Positions 18,187-26,626 of a DNA stretch of 64,000 nt are shown here, piece by piece. The stretch is from Bacteroides stercorirosoris (GTDB lineage Bacteria; Bacteroidota; Bacteroidia; Bacteroidales; Bacteroidaceae), in contig NZ_FQZN01000003.1 of the NCBI RefSeq assembly GCF_900142015.1, positions 283,727 to 347,726 on the forward strand, read 5' to 3'. The notes beneath the pieces are model-generated. The model did no database searches and had not been told where the DNA came from. It saw nothing but the letters and a program-made list of their open reading frames with translations. The position numbers and the translations under genes were made by a program. Every line of letters begins with the position of its first letter. Position 1 is the first letter of the stretch.

Positions 18187-18472
18187 AATGATAATTTAGC
18201 GGCGTAGCGCTGGAGCAAGGTTCCCTTTCGGCATACTCATTGACGTGATAGTACCTGGTAGGCTGAAAGCCTTTTATCTTATAGCCCAGGGCAACGCCCT
18301 GGGGGATTGCCATGTGTTTCTCTTTGCGCCCTGTAAGGGCATAACAGCCCACATGGGCTTTTGCCCTTACAGGGCGTAAGATTGTGGGATCATCCATTAC
18401 CCAGGGTGTTACCCTGGGCTGTAAGATAAAAGCCTTACAGGCTTAGGAAATGCACGCTGCTAAATTATCATT
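18187..18472. repeat. 286-bp MITE-like structured repeat, copy 1
   Basis: Ends are imperfect terminal inverted repeats: AATGATAATTTAGCGGCG at the left against the complement of CGCTGCTAAATTATCATT at the right. The inside folds into nested stems (CCCAGGGCAACGCCCTGGG, and CCCTGTAAGGGC against GCCCTTACAGGG). Copy 2 at 35292-35577 has the same length; I read 18263-18455 as identical to it. It fills most of the 351-base gap between GH140 and GH78-GH33 and has no convincing gene. Confidence 0.85.
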
Positions 18473-18490
18473 GATGTAGTGACGTTGCAC

Positions 18491-19960
18491 TTACTTTTTC
18501 TCCCATCGCTGTTGTGCATCGGGCAGTTCGTCCCATTCCTTATTTACATAGTCTTTACTGCTGTCCACTACAATCAGGATATGATCGTTTCCGCTGCTGT
18601 AGCCGCTATCGTGCTGGAAATTGTGTATTCCATTGTCAAACTCACCGATATATTCCAGTTTGCCGTCTTTGGTGGTATACCACCAGGCATTCTTTCTGGC
18701 ACCGCTGATTTTGCTGAAATCTACTTTCATCGGGCGTCCGGTGTAGTTGTACACCATCAGATAATCTTTGCCGCGTGTGGCGATGGCACGGTCGTAGCGT
18801 TCTCCGTTTGTGCCGGCAATGATGGACTGGTCGGGTACACGTTCGAAGAAGGGGAAAGTTAGCATCAGGTTTTTGAGATACTTCATTTGGTTAAAGCCCG
18901 GATTGTTCAGGGCATCGTACCAAGGTTCCTTTGCACCGTATGCACCGCCAACACCGGGTTTGAGGAACTGCATGATGGAATTATTACCGTAGGTATGTCC
19001 GAAGGAACCGGCAAATACCGACCAGTAGGCATAACGGCGCACATCGTAATCTTTCCAGCGCAGCTCATTCTCATCGTGCAGACCGTGAGGAATTTCCTCG
19101 TAGATAGGCTCACCGTCGATGACGGGTTTCATGGGGTTTGTGCCCATACTGCGTTCTACGAAGCGCCAGTTATCTTCTTCGGTATTCTCTTCAATCGGAT
19201 AATCACCGTCACCGAAACGTTGTCCGTAGCGGCGATGCCCGCTTTGGAACATGTTGAAGTCCAGCCAGGGAGCGGCATTGAACCACGTTGAGGAAGTGGT
19301 GCGGCCGCGTGGGTGGAAGGTCATCAGGTGGTTCTTGTCTATTGCTTTGATGGAGGTGGCGAGAGCTTCCCATTCGGCGGTTTTTACGTCGCCACGAATA
19401 TCACCTCCGATGAACCAGATGATATTCGGCTCGTCTTTGTAGCGCTCGGCGAGGAATTTGCCGTAAGCCTTGGCTTGGTCTACGGTCATTTCGCCACGGC
19501 TGACGGGGCTTCCCCAGATGCAGACCATGCCGATGTAGATGCCTTTACGGGCAGCGGTGCGGATGATGTAGTCCATATGGTCCCAATAGCCGTAGACGCC
19601 CGGGCGGTTGATGTTCTTGAAGTTGTAGCCGTCGGTCATGGAATATTGTCCGTAGGCGTTTATGGAGGGGACATTGTTCAGAGTCTGAACTTGAATGACG
19701 TTATATCCCCGTTGTTTGCACTGTTCCAGATAATACTCGGCTTCATCGCGGTTCAGGCGCTGGGGCAGTAGCCATCCGGTTTCGCCCAGCCAGAAGAAGG
19801 GAGTGCCGTTTTCATGTTTCAGATAGCGGCCTTCTTCGGAGACCATTAGTTTGCCATTGTTCCAGGGGATATACGTTTTCTGTGTTTTCTTCTGTGCAGA
19901 GGCGGGCATTGCCACAGTCAGCAAAAGTAGAAGAAAAGGGATTAGTTTGAATGTTTTCAT
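18491..19960 (-). CDS. GH140 apiosidase-like hydrolase
   Basis: A 489-residue exported protein with a clear signal peptide (LIPFLLLLLTVAMPASA). It has the DUF4038 (apiosidase-like) TIM barrel over about residues 30-390 and a small C-terminal beta domain resembling the putative collagen-binding domain (about 395-480). Visible segments: FFWLGETGWLLPQRLN near the start, IWFIGGDIRGD (candidate catalytic acid), and PVIDGEPIYEEIPHG (candidate nucleophile Glu). GH140 was founded on the RG-II apiosidase of B. thetaiotaomicron, which cuts apiose from the galacturonan backbone and so frees side chains A and B. It is transcribed after GH105 with an 82-base gap containing the end palindrome at 20010-20046. 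Confidence 0.85.
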   Translation of the reverse strand: MKTFKLIPFLLLLLTVAMPASAQKKTQKTYIPWNNGKLMVSEEGRYLKHENGTPFFWLGETGWLLPQRLNRDEAEYYLEQCKQRGYNVIQVQTLNNVPSINAYGQYSMTDGYNFKNINRPGVYGYWDHMDYIIRTAARKGIYIGMVCIWGSPVSRGEMTVDQAKAYGKFLAERYKDEPNIIWFIGGDIRGDVKTAEWEALATSIKAIDKNHLMTFHPRGRTTSSTWFNAAPWLDFNMFQSGHRRYGQRFGDGDYPIEENTEEDNWRFVERSMGTNPMKPVIDGEPIYEEIPHGLHDENELRWKDYDVRRYAYWSVFAGSFGHTYGNNSIMQFLKPGVGGAYGAKEPWYDALNNPGFNQMKYLKNLMLTFPFFERVPDQSIIAGTNGERYDRAIATRGKDYLMVYNYTGRPMKVDFSKISGARKNAWWYTTKDGKLEYIGEFDNGIHNFQHDSGYSSGNDHILIVVDSSKDYVNKEWDELPDAQQRWEKK

Positions 19961-20009
19961 TACGATTTGAGTTATTATTGGGTTATTGTTATTTGGGTGA
20001 TGTTAGTTA

Positions 20010-20046
20010 AATGATAATTTAGCGGCAAAGCCGCTAAATTATCATT
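20010..20046. repeat. 37-bp palindrome matching the ends of the 286-bp repeats
   Basis: AATGATAATTTAGCGGC, AAA, then the exact complement GCCGCTAAATTATCATT. The 17-base arms match the terminal repeats of the element at 18187-18472, so this looks like a solo or internally deleted copy. It overlaps the TGA stop of the GH105 gene (20042-20044, minus strand) and may act as its terminator. Confidence 0.85.
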
Positions 20047-21250
20047 TTGCTCTTTCTTTCATTCGTTCATATTCTATTGCCGCCAATATGAACGCCCCTA
20101 CGGATTTGGGATCATTCTCTATCACGGGTTCGCCAATGTAATACTCGAACGAGCCGTCACGATACTTTCCGGAGTTCCCGCCCAGTCCGGCTACGGCGCA
20201 GCAATTGGTCAGGGTGTAAGTGTCGTCCTCTTCAAGACGGGTGAACTCACGGGTCATGCCGTCGAATGCTTTCTGCACGGGGGCGATGTATTCATTTCCG
20301 ATATATCCCCGGTTGATGGCTTTGGCAAGTGTGTACACGAACAGGGCGGTGGCTGATGATTCCAGATAATTACCCTTGCGTGCTCCCTGGTCGGTCACTT
20401 GATACCAGGTTCCGGATTGCGGGTCCTGATACTTCACCATTGCCTGTGCCAGACCTTGCAGAATTTGTAGTACACTGTCACGTCCTGCGGTTTCTTGTGG
20501 TAAGTAATCCAATACATCCACTATGGCGGCTCCGTACCATCCGATGCTGCGACTCCAGAAGTTGGGTGAACAACCTGTCTCGGGATTCGCCCATTTCTGT
20601 TCGCGGCTCTCGTCCCAGCCGTGGTAGTAGAGTCCGGTTGCAGGATCGTGGGTCTTGCGGGCTATAAGTAGAATTTGTTTCACAGCTTCGTCCTGCAGGG
20701 CCGGCTCCCCGAAAGTGGCGCCATATTGCGCCAGATAAGGAGAGGCCATAAAGATACCGTCCAGCCACATCTGATGCGGATACCTCAGCTTGTGCCAAAA
20801 ACCGCCTTCGCTTGTGCGGGGTTGCTCCCTCATTTGTTTGCGCAAGGTGTCCATGGCTATTTTATAGCGTTCATCTCCCGTCCGGGCATAGAAGTCGAAG
20901 AGAATCTTTCCGGCATTGACGTTGTCGATGTTGAATGAAAGATATTTCATGGTCAGGATGCGTCCGTCGGCGTCAATCAGGCTGTCGGCATAGATTTTGG
21001 CGTAGTCGTAGTAGGTGCTGTCGCCCGTATGCTTCCATTCTTCGAGCATGGACTTTACTACCAGGCCATGGGTATATCCCCAGCGGGGTGTCCGAGCCTT
21101 TTCAATCATCCAGGGTTCGGGGAAACGCTCCATTTCGGAGCGTGCCATGCGCTCGCTCCATTTCTCGGTCTTTGGTTTTTGGGTGGCTGTGCAGGCCATG
21201 AAACAGGCAATTCCGCACACCGTCAGTAGTTTCAGTGAGATACGATTCAT
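20042..21250 (-). CDS. GH105 unsaturated rhamnogalacturonyl hydrolase
   Basis: A 402-residue lipoprotein (lipobox ACFMAC then TATQ) of family GH105. This family removes the 4,5-unsaturated galacturonic acid left at chain ends by pectate or rhamnogalacturonan lyases. The (alpha/alpha)6 barrel repeats are visible, including RWGYTHGLVVKSM, HQMWLDGIFMASPY (candidate catalytic Asp) and FWSRSIGWYGAAIVDVLD. Length is normal for the family (about 370-400). It is 13 bases downstream of GH95 and is transcribed with it. Its presence implies that a lyase feeds this pathway, but no polysaccharide lyase is in the window. The stop codon lies inside a palindrome derived from a repeat element. Confidence 0.9.
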   Translation of the reverse strand: MNRISLKLLTVCGIACFMACTATQKPKTEKWSERMARSEMERFPEPWMIEKARTPRWGYTHGLVVKSMLEEWKHTGDSTYYDYAKIYADSLIDADGRILTMKYLSFNIDNVNAGKILFDFYARTGDERYKIAMDTLRKQMREQPRTSEGGFWHKLRYPHQMWLDGIFMASPYLAQYGATFGEPALQDEAVKQILLIARKTHDPATGLYYHGWDESREQKWANPETGCSPNFWSRSIGWYGAAIVDVLDYLPQETAGRDSVLQILQGLAQAMVKYQDPQSGTWYQVTDQGARKGNYLESSATALFVYTLAKAINRGYIGNEYIAPVQKAFDGMTREFTRLEEDDTYTLTNCCAVAGLGGNSGKYRDGSFEYYIGEPVIENDPKSVGAFILAAIEYERMKERAK

Positions 21251-21263
21251 ATGAGTTCAGTAT

Positions 21264-23840
21264 TTAGTTTCCAATCAATGTATATTCTTGTCCTGCCTGG
21301 GTGGGCAGATCGTATAAATAAGTCTTTGCTATTTCCACTTTGTTCAACTTGGCTTCGGGGCTGATTAACGGCCGGGCAATGACGGGAACTGCATAAAGCG
21401 GGTTGGGATTCTCACCTTTGGCACGTTTCAGACCTTTGCCTGTCAACGGACTCGCTGAGCGAAGGCGGCAATTGCCTCCTTTATGAGATTTTACCACCAG
21501 ACGCTTCACTTTCCCGTTTTTCCAACTGAGATCCAGTTCGAAGCCGCCGCGGGCGATGATGCCGCGGACTGTGCCCTCCCGCCAGAGCGTGGGGAGTGCG
21601 GGCAGAAGGTAGATGAAGCCGTCGTGGCTCTGCATCAGCATCTCGATGATGCCTGCGGTACAGCCGAAGTTTCCGTCGATCTGGAAGGGCGGGTGTGCAT
21701 CGAACAGGTTGGGGTAGGTGCCTCCTTTCTTCTTTTCATTACGCACGAGGGTCAGCTGGTCTGTAATCAGTTTGTAGGCATGGTCGCCGTCGAGGAGGCG
21801 TGCCCACAGGCAGACTTTCCATCCCATGCTCCAACCGGTGGAGGGGTCGCCGCGGTGGATGAGTGAGGTGCGGGCGGCATCAAAGAGTCCGGGGGTGCGG
21901 TAAGGGGATATCTGGTTGCTGGGGAAGAGGCCGTAGAGATGGGACACATGACGGTGTACGTCGTTCGGGTCATCCCAGTCGTGCATCCATTCCTGTAGCT
22001 GACCCCAACGGCCCACTTGCATGGGAGGCATTTCGGAGAGGCGGCGGGAGAGCCGTGCGGCAAACTCACGGTCTGTAGCCGAGACTTCCGTTCCCGGCAT
22101 CCCTGTCCCCGACATCCCCGTCTCCGGCGTCTCCGTTCCCAATATCTCCGTGGCGGAGATGATGGCCGTCCAAAGGTCGAATATCAATTGGTTGTCGAGG
22201 GTGCATCCGGCAGCTGTGGTAGACTTGCCGTTACTGCCCGAATGCACGTTCTCGGGTGAGTTGCTGGGACAGACCACCAGCCAGTTGTGCGCAGGTTCCT
22301 TCACCATGATTTCGTCGAAGAAGCGTCCGGACTCTCTCAGGATGGGATAGACGGAGCGCAGGAATCCGGTGTCTCCGGTGTAGAGGTAACGTTCCCAAAG
22401 ATGCCGGCAGAGCCATGCGCCGCCGCCGGGCCATAAGCCTGACGGGGCTTTGTCCACTGCGCCCGTGATGCGCCATATATCGGTGTTGTGATGCAGCACC
22501 CAGCCATTGGCTCCATACATGATGCGGGCGGTTTCGCGGCCTGTTTCGCTGACTTCGCGTATCAGACGGAACAGGGGTTCGTTCAGTTCGCTCAGATTGG
22601 TGACTTCCGAGGGCCAATAGTTCATTTCGAGGTTGATGTTGCAGGTATATTTGCTGTCCCAGGAGGGGAAGAGCTTGTCGTTCCAGATTCCCTGAAGATT
22701 GGCGGGTTGCCCGCCGGGTTGGGATGAACAGATCAGGAGGTAACGTCCGAACTGGAAGTAGGTGGCCACCAGATGCGCGTCATTGGTCTGCTTGAAGTTC
22801 TCCACGCGCTTGTCGGTGGTCACGTGTTCGTAGCGGTTGTCTCCTAAATCGAGAGAGGCGCGTGTCAGGTATCGGCGATAGAAGTCCGTATGGCTCTTCC
22901 GGGCTTCGGCGAATGAATGTGCCGTTGCTGTTGCCAGATAATCTTTGGCACGTTCGGAGGGATTGCCTGTGATGTCCTGATAGTTATTGAAGTTGGTGGC
23001 GATGGAGACGTAGACGGTGGCTTCGTCGGCTCCTTCCACGGAAAGCACACCGTCGGCACACGACATCCGGCCGCCGGTGTTCCGGGCGGTCAGTCTTCCT
23101 TGAAACTCCACCTTGCCTTTCAGACCTTCGTGCAGGGAAGATACGCCGGAAAGTGTTACGCAGGGGAGGAGGGGGGAGGTGTTTCCGATGTTGGCGGCTT
23201 CGGGAGTGATACCCGCAGCTTCGGAAGTGATGACGACATCCTGATGGGGGGAGGTGAGTTGGGCATTGAAAGTAATCCGTCCCGGACGGTTGGCGGTGAG
23301 GCGTACCATGACTACCTGGTCGGTGAATGAAGTGATGGTTTCGCGCCGATACTGCACTCCGTCCACTTCATAGCGGACGAGTGTACGGGCGGAATCGAGG
23401 CTCAACTCCCGGTAATAGTTTGTGTAGCGGGTGTGTCCGGGAAACGCGATCCGCAGGTCGCCGAAGCTTTGATAGGGCATTCCCGAATTGGTCTTTGCCA
23501 TTACCTTCTCGGTGGCGAGGGTCTGTGCTTCGAGATATTTGCCGGCAAATACCAGGTCGCGTACCCGGGGAATGTATTCCAGTGCATTGGGGTTGGCGTT
23601 GTTATTGGGACGTCCCGCCCAGATGGTTTCTTCGTTCAGTTGTATCTGCTCCGTGGCGGGCGTGCCGTATACCATGGCTCCTAACCGTCCGTTCCCTAAA
23701 GGGAGGGCTTCCGTCCAGACTTGTGCGGGGCGGTCGTACCAGAGTTTGTATTCCTGTGCGGAGGTATGTGGGGCTTGTGCCCGGAGGCACCCCGCAGATA
23801 ACAGGACTAACAGACAGTTGATGAATCTCTTTCTGTTCAT
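21264..23840 (-). CDS. GH95 alpha-L-galactosidase/alpha-L-fucosidase
   Basis: An 858-residue exported GH95 enzyme. Signal ends LRAQA. Family landmarks: [20 protein letters not shown] at the start of the N-terminal beta domain, [19 protein letters not shown] and [16 protein letters not shown] in the catalytic barrel, and [15 protein letters not shown] late. In RG-II the GH95 enzyme removes alpha-L-galactose from chain A; the family also holds alpha-1,2-L-fucosidases, so the sugar is inferred from context. An unusual run of five-residue repeats (about residues 562-584) sits in a loop. It is probably the first gene of the minus-strand operon, with the promoter in the 436-base gap to the right. 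Start at MNRKRF. Confidence 0.9.
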   Translation of the reverse strand: MNRKRFINCLLVLLSAGCLRAQAPHTSAQEYKLWYDRPAQVWTEALPLGNGRLGAMVYGTPATEQIQLNEETIWAGRPNNNANPNALEYIPRVRDLVFAGKYLEAQTLATEKVMAKTNSGMPYQSFGDLRIAFPGHTRYTNYYRELSLDSARTLVRYEVDGVQYRRETITSFTDQVVMVRLTANRPGRITFNAQLTSPHQDVVITSEAAGITPEAANIGNTSPLLPCVTLSGVSSLHEGLKGKVEFQGRLTARNTGGRMSCADGVLSVEGADEATVYVSIATNFNNYQDITGNPSERAKDYLATATAHSFAEARKSHTDFYRRYLTRASLDLGDNRYEHVTTDKRVENFKQTNDAHLVATYFQFGRYLLICSSQPGGQPANLQGIWNDKLFPSWDSKYTCNINLEMNYWPSEVTNLSELNEPLFRLIREVSETGRETARIMYGANGWVLHHNTDIWRITGAVDKAPSGLWPGGGAWLCRHLWERYLYTGDTGFLRSVYPILRESGRFFDEIMVKEPAHNWLVVCPSNSPENVHSGSNGKSTTAAGCTLDNQLIFDLWTAIISATEILGTETPETGMSGTGMPGTEVSATDREFAARLSRRLSEMPPMQVGRWGQLQEWMHDWDDPNDVHRHVSHLYGLFPSNQISPYRTPGLFDAARTSLIHRGDPSTGWSMGWKVCLWARLLDGDHAYKLITDQLTLVRNEKKKGGTYPNLFDAHPPFQIDGNFGCTAGIIEMLMQSHDGFIYLLPALPTLWREGTVRGIIARGGFELDLSWKNGKVKRLVVKSHKGGNCRLRSASPLTGKGLKRAKGENPNPLYAVPVIARPLISPEAKLNKVEIAKTYLYDLPTQAGQEYTLIGN
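22089..22150. repeat. 15-bp tandem repeat inside GH95
   Basis: About four degenerate units of 15 bases (for example TCCCCGACATCCCCG then TCTCCGGCGTCTCCG). They encode on the minus strand repeated five-residue units of the form T-E/G-x-x-G/E. The repeat keeps frame and lies between two helices of the catalytic domain, so it is probably a surface loop that can change length. Confidence 0.7.
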
Positions 23841-23952
23841 TGTCTTTCGGTGTTGCTTTATAGTTTATGGTAAGATGACGGATGAAGGAGAATTTTGTAC
23901 CCAGGGGGGGAGTTGCTGACAACGGAAAAGAAAAAGAGGCAAATGATAAGCG

Positions 23953-24037
23953 ATATTTTAGACACGGATTACACGGATTACACTGTTGTTTTTATATACT
24001 GCAACAGTGCAATCCGTGTAATCCGTGTCTAAAATAT
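23953..24037. repeat. 85-bp hairpin element, copy 1
   Basis: Arms of 36 bases (23953-23988 and 24002-24037) containing ACACGGATTACACGGATT pair with one mismatch around a 13-base loop TTTTTATATACTG. A second copy at 44967-45051 has nearly the same arms and the reverse complement of the loop, so the element is inserted the other way round. It lies in the 436-base gap between GH95 and the Rpn gene. Confidence 0.9.
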
Positions 24038-24062
24038 ATTAATAACGGGAAAGTAATGAGTT

Positions 24063-24156
24063 TTCACCACAGAGTAACACAGAGTCTCACGGAGTTCTAT
24101 TCTTTTGATTTCAAATTGATTAAACTCTGTGATACCCTGTGTTACTCTGTGGTGAA
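24063..24156. repeat. 94-bp hairpin element of a second type
   Basis: Arms beginning TTCACCACAGAGTAACACAG (24063-24082) and ending CTGTGTTACTCTGTGGTGAA (24137-24156). Pairing continues inward for about 13 more bases with a few mismatches, leaving an AT-rich loop. It lies immediately next to the first hairpin element and upstream of the Rpn nuclease gene. Confidence 0.85.
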
Positions 24157-24225
24157 TTAATTCATAACCGCGTAGGAATGAAATAAATTATTGCTTCCCG
24201 GCATGTCGGGAACAGAAATTATGCT

Positions 24226-24233
24226 TACCTTTG
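24226..24233 (+). promoter_or_regulatory. Candidate -7 box for the Rpn gene
   Basis: TACCTTTG fits the Bacteroides -7 consensus TAnnTTTG, 44 bases before the ATG at 24277. No good -33 TTTG is seen at the usual spacing, so support is partial. Confidence 0.4.
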
Positions 24234-24276
24234 TGCGTAATCGGAAGACCAAGACAGAAACTCTAAAACAAAGGTT

Positions 24277-25257
24277 ATGGTACAGAAAGACAGATATATA
24301 CGATTCGACTGGGCGGTGAAGCGCTTGCTGCGCAACAAAGCCAACTTCGGCGTGCTCGAAGGTTTCCTCACCGTGTTGCTGGGCGAGCCTATCCGCATCG
24401 TCGAGATACTGGAAAGCGAGGGTAACCAGCAACGTGAAAACGACAAATTCAACCGCGTGGACATCAAGGCGCGCAACAGCAAGGACGAAATCATCATCGT
24501 CGAGGTGCAGAACACGCGCGAGATATACTACTTGGAGCGCATCCTCTTCGGCGTTGCCAAGGCCATCACGGAGCATATCGAGCTGGGAGAGCTTTACTCC
24601 CAAGTGAAGAAAGTGTACTCCATCAGCATTCTCTATTTCGACATTGGCAAGGGGAACGATTACCTGTACCACGGTCAGAACTCCTTTGTGGGCGTGCATA
24701 CGGGCGATTTTCTGGAGGTCACTACCAAAGAGAAGGACGCCATCGTGCGCAAGTTGCCCGCTGAAATCTTCCCCGAATACTTCCTGATTCGTGTGAATGA
24801 GTTCAACAAGGTGGCCGTCACCCCGCTTGAGGAGTGGATAGAGTATCTGAAAACCGGTATCATTCGCCCCGATACGAAAGCTCCCGGGCTGGAAGAGGCA
24901 CGCCGCAAACTGATTTATTATAATATGGACAGGGCGGAACAATTGGCGTATGACGAACATATCAATGCCGTGATGATTCAGAATGATGTGCTGAGTACAG
25001 CGGCGGATGAAGGAAGAGAAGAAGGCAGACAGGCAGGTTTGGCGGAAGGCAGGCAGGAAGGGCTGGCAGAAGGCAGACAGAAAGGGCTGGCAGAAGGCAA
25101 ACAGGAAGGTTTGGCAGAAGGTATGCAGAAAGGTATGCAGGAAGGCAGACAAGAAGAGAAAATAGAGAATGCCCGAACGATGAAATCCCTGAACATCCCC
25201 TCCGCAGTCATCCACCAAGTGACGGGTTTACCCATCGAAGACATAGAAAGACTTTGA
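24277..25257 (+). CDS. Rpn-family recombination-promoting nuclease / PD-(D/E)XK transposase-like protein
   Basis: A 326-residue protein of the Rpn (YhgA-like, PDDEXK transposase) family. The PD-(D/E)XK core is seen as NRVDIKARN followed by EIIIVEVQNT (Asp, then Glu-x-Gln). After about residue 245 there is a run of near-identical eight-residue repeats of the type GLAEGRQE, a low-complexity helical tail common in this family. Family members promote RecA-independent recombination and are often mobile. Here it stands alone, flanked by hairpin repeats on the left and a terminator plus a 22-bp tandem repeat on the right, and next to a GC-rich fimbrial operon. A 16-base direct repeat (25238-25253 and 25261-25276) spans the stop codon. 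Confidence 0.85.
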   Translation: MVQKDRYIRFDWAVKRLLRNKANFGVLEGFLTVLLGEPIRIVEILESEGNQQRENDKFNRVDIKARNSKDEIIIVEVQNTREIYYLERILFGVAKAITEHIELGELYSQVKKVYSISILYFDIGKGNDYLYHGQNSFVGVHTGDFLEVTTKEKDAIVRKLPAEIFPEYFLIRVNEFNKVAVTPLEEWIEYLKTGIIRPDTKAPGLEEARRKLIYYNMDRAEQLAYDEHINAVMIQNDVLSTAADEGREEGRQAGLAEGRQEGLAEGRQKGLAEGKQEGLAEGMQKGMQEGRQEEKIENARTMKSLNIPSAVIHQVTGLPIEDIERL

Positions 25258-25318
25258 ATTAAGACATAGAAAGACTCTAAATTTGCAATCCGGTTTATAG
25301 CCGGTTACGTAACACCGA

Positions 25319-25363
25319 AAATCCCCTCCACGCTGCCTGCCCCGGTCTGCGTGGAGGGGATTT
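25319..25363 (+). terminator. Terminator after the Rpn gene
   Basis: Perfect 15-bp stem AAATCCCCTCCACGC / GCGTGGAGGGGATTT with a 15-base loop, 61 bases after the Rpn stop. The T run after the stem is short (TTT then CATTCTTT). Confidence 0.75.
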
Positions 25364-25414
25364 CATTCTTTACTACGATGGCACGGCGGGTGTCAAGAGG
25401 CAGGCACTCAAAAC

Positions 25415-25517
25415 TCCTTGCGCTTCCGTTCAAAAATGCTTGCGCTTCCGTTTAAAAATGCTTGCGCTTCCATTTTTAACTCCTTGCGCTTCCATTTTTT
25501 GCTCCTTGCGCAAGGAG
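25415..25517. repeat. 22-bp tandem repeat ending in a palindrome
   Basis: Five copies of a unit starting CTTGCGCTTCC or its truncated form, at 25417, 25439, 25461, 25483 and 25504, spaced 22, 22, 22 and 21 bases. Units are separated by runs of A or T. The last copy forms the perfect palindrome CTCCTTGCGCAAGGAG (25502-25517). It lies in the 373-base gap between the converging Rpn and fimbrillin genes; no gene is supported there. Confidence 0.8.
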
Positions 25518-25630
25518 TTTTCCGTCGGCTTTGCGGGTTCATAAAACGCCCTGCCTTTTGCGTCTCCTTTCGGGAACTCTGCCGATGGAGAGGAGGGGCA
25601 GGGCGGTTCATTGAAGAGAGATTCTGTTTT

Positions 25631-26575
25631 TTACATCCCTCCGGGCGTCACGCTGCCGCTTCCGAGGGCGGGAAGGGTGTAGGACTGGCCGTAGTAGTCG
25701 GTGACACTGCCGGTGCCGGTGGGGAGCTGGGGCGTGAAGGTCCATTTTGCGCCGCCGTTAAGGGTGAGGGTGACGGGGACGGGGGTGCCGTTGGCGTCCG
25801 CCACCGGGAGGAGGAAGACATCCCTGTCCTTGTCGGCGGCGGAGAGTTGGAGAGGGGTGGTAGAGTAGTTCGGACCAGGCAAGGACATGTCTCCAAGCTG
25901 ATAACTCGCGTAGTATCCGTAATTTTCCATCTCCAGGCTGTATCCGGCAGGGATGCGCAGGCGGGAGCATCGGTAGGTGAAGCTGAGCGTGAGGGGCCGG
26001 CTAAAATCGCCGGAAACACTGGACGCCTGCATCACCGGGACGGAGGTGCCGCTATCGGGAGACGGGATAGTGATTATCCCGTTCTTGTCCGGCTTGCCAT
26101 TGCCTGTGTAGTAGGCGTAGATTTTTACACTTATGAATTTGCCACTTCCTCCGAGGTTGTCGTAGATAAGGGTGCGGTTGAAGTGATAGCTGCCGAAGGT
26201 CTTTAGTCCGAACTCGTCGGCTTCGTTCTCGGTGAGGTAGCGCCATGTGGTGCCGGTGTATTTTAAGGCGGAGTAGTAGGGTCTTTCCCCACTTCCAGTA
26301 GTGAAACTGGCATACAGCCACACCACATCCCCCTTTTCCCACTTCGTCTCCTTTTCCGTCTGCAGTGCTCGGGTGTTTGTACTGTTTTTCCCGTCGGGCA
26401 TGGTGATGGCTGCCTGGGTGAATGCGGGCTTCGGGGCGATGGTGATGCAGAGTGAGTTTCGGGCGTCTGCCGGTTGGGTTCCGTTGGCGGGGCCTTGGGG
26501 CATTTCGTCGTCGGTGGCGGTGCAGCTCCACGCCGCGAGGGCGGAGAGCACGAGTAAGAAGATGTTGCGTATCAT
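25631..26575 (-). CDS. Fimbrillin-family lipoprotein (small)
   Basis: About 314 residues from the chosen ATG at 26575 (an upstream ATG at 26596 adds seven residues before a good signal peptide, so the shorter start is preferred). Signal with lipobox LAAWSC. It has the pattern of Bacteroidales fimbrillin-like proteins (Mfa-like): a variable N-terminal beta domain with KETKWEKGDVVWLY and the mid-protein LTLSFTYRCSRLRI segment that replaces the usual F-x-H-x-(L/M)-(A/S)-(K/R)-L pattern, then a second beta domain. Last gene of the minus-strand fimbrial operon. Likely a pilus or surface-fibre subunit, or a lipoprotein adhesin. No function beyond this can be read. Confidence 0.7.
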   Translation of the reverse strand: MIRNIFLLVLSALAAWSCTATDDEMPQGPANGTQPADARNSLCITIAPKPAFTQAAITMPDGKNSTNTRALQTEKETKWEKGDVVWLYASFTTGSGERPYYSALKYTGTTWRYLTENEADEFGLKTFGSYHFNRTLIYDNLGGSGKFISVKIYAYYTGNGKPDKNGIITIPSPDSGTSVPVMQASSVSGDFSRPLTLSFTYRCSRLRIPAGYSLEMENYGYYASYQLGDMSLPGPNYSTTPLQLSAADKDRDVFLLPVADANGTPVPVTLTLNGGAKWTFTPQLPTGTGSVTDYYGQSYTLPALGSGSVTPGGM

Positions 26576-26626
26576 AGGGTTATATTGTTTTTGCAAGTTT
26601 ATAAATCAGGTGGATTGAGGGGATTG

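Noticed and set aside
24157..25218. 353-codon minus-strand frame opposite the Rpn gene
   Set aside because: Its low-complexity Phe/Leu/Ala repeats are just the antisense of the GLAEGRQ repeat tail.
25415..25517. CRISPR array
   Set aside because: Units are contiguous at 22 bases, without spacers of unique sequence and without cas genes.
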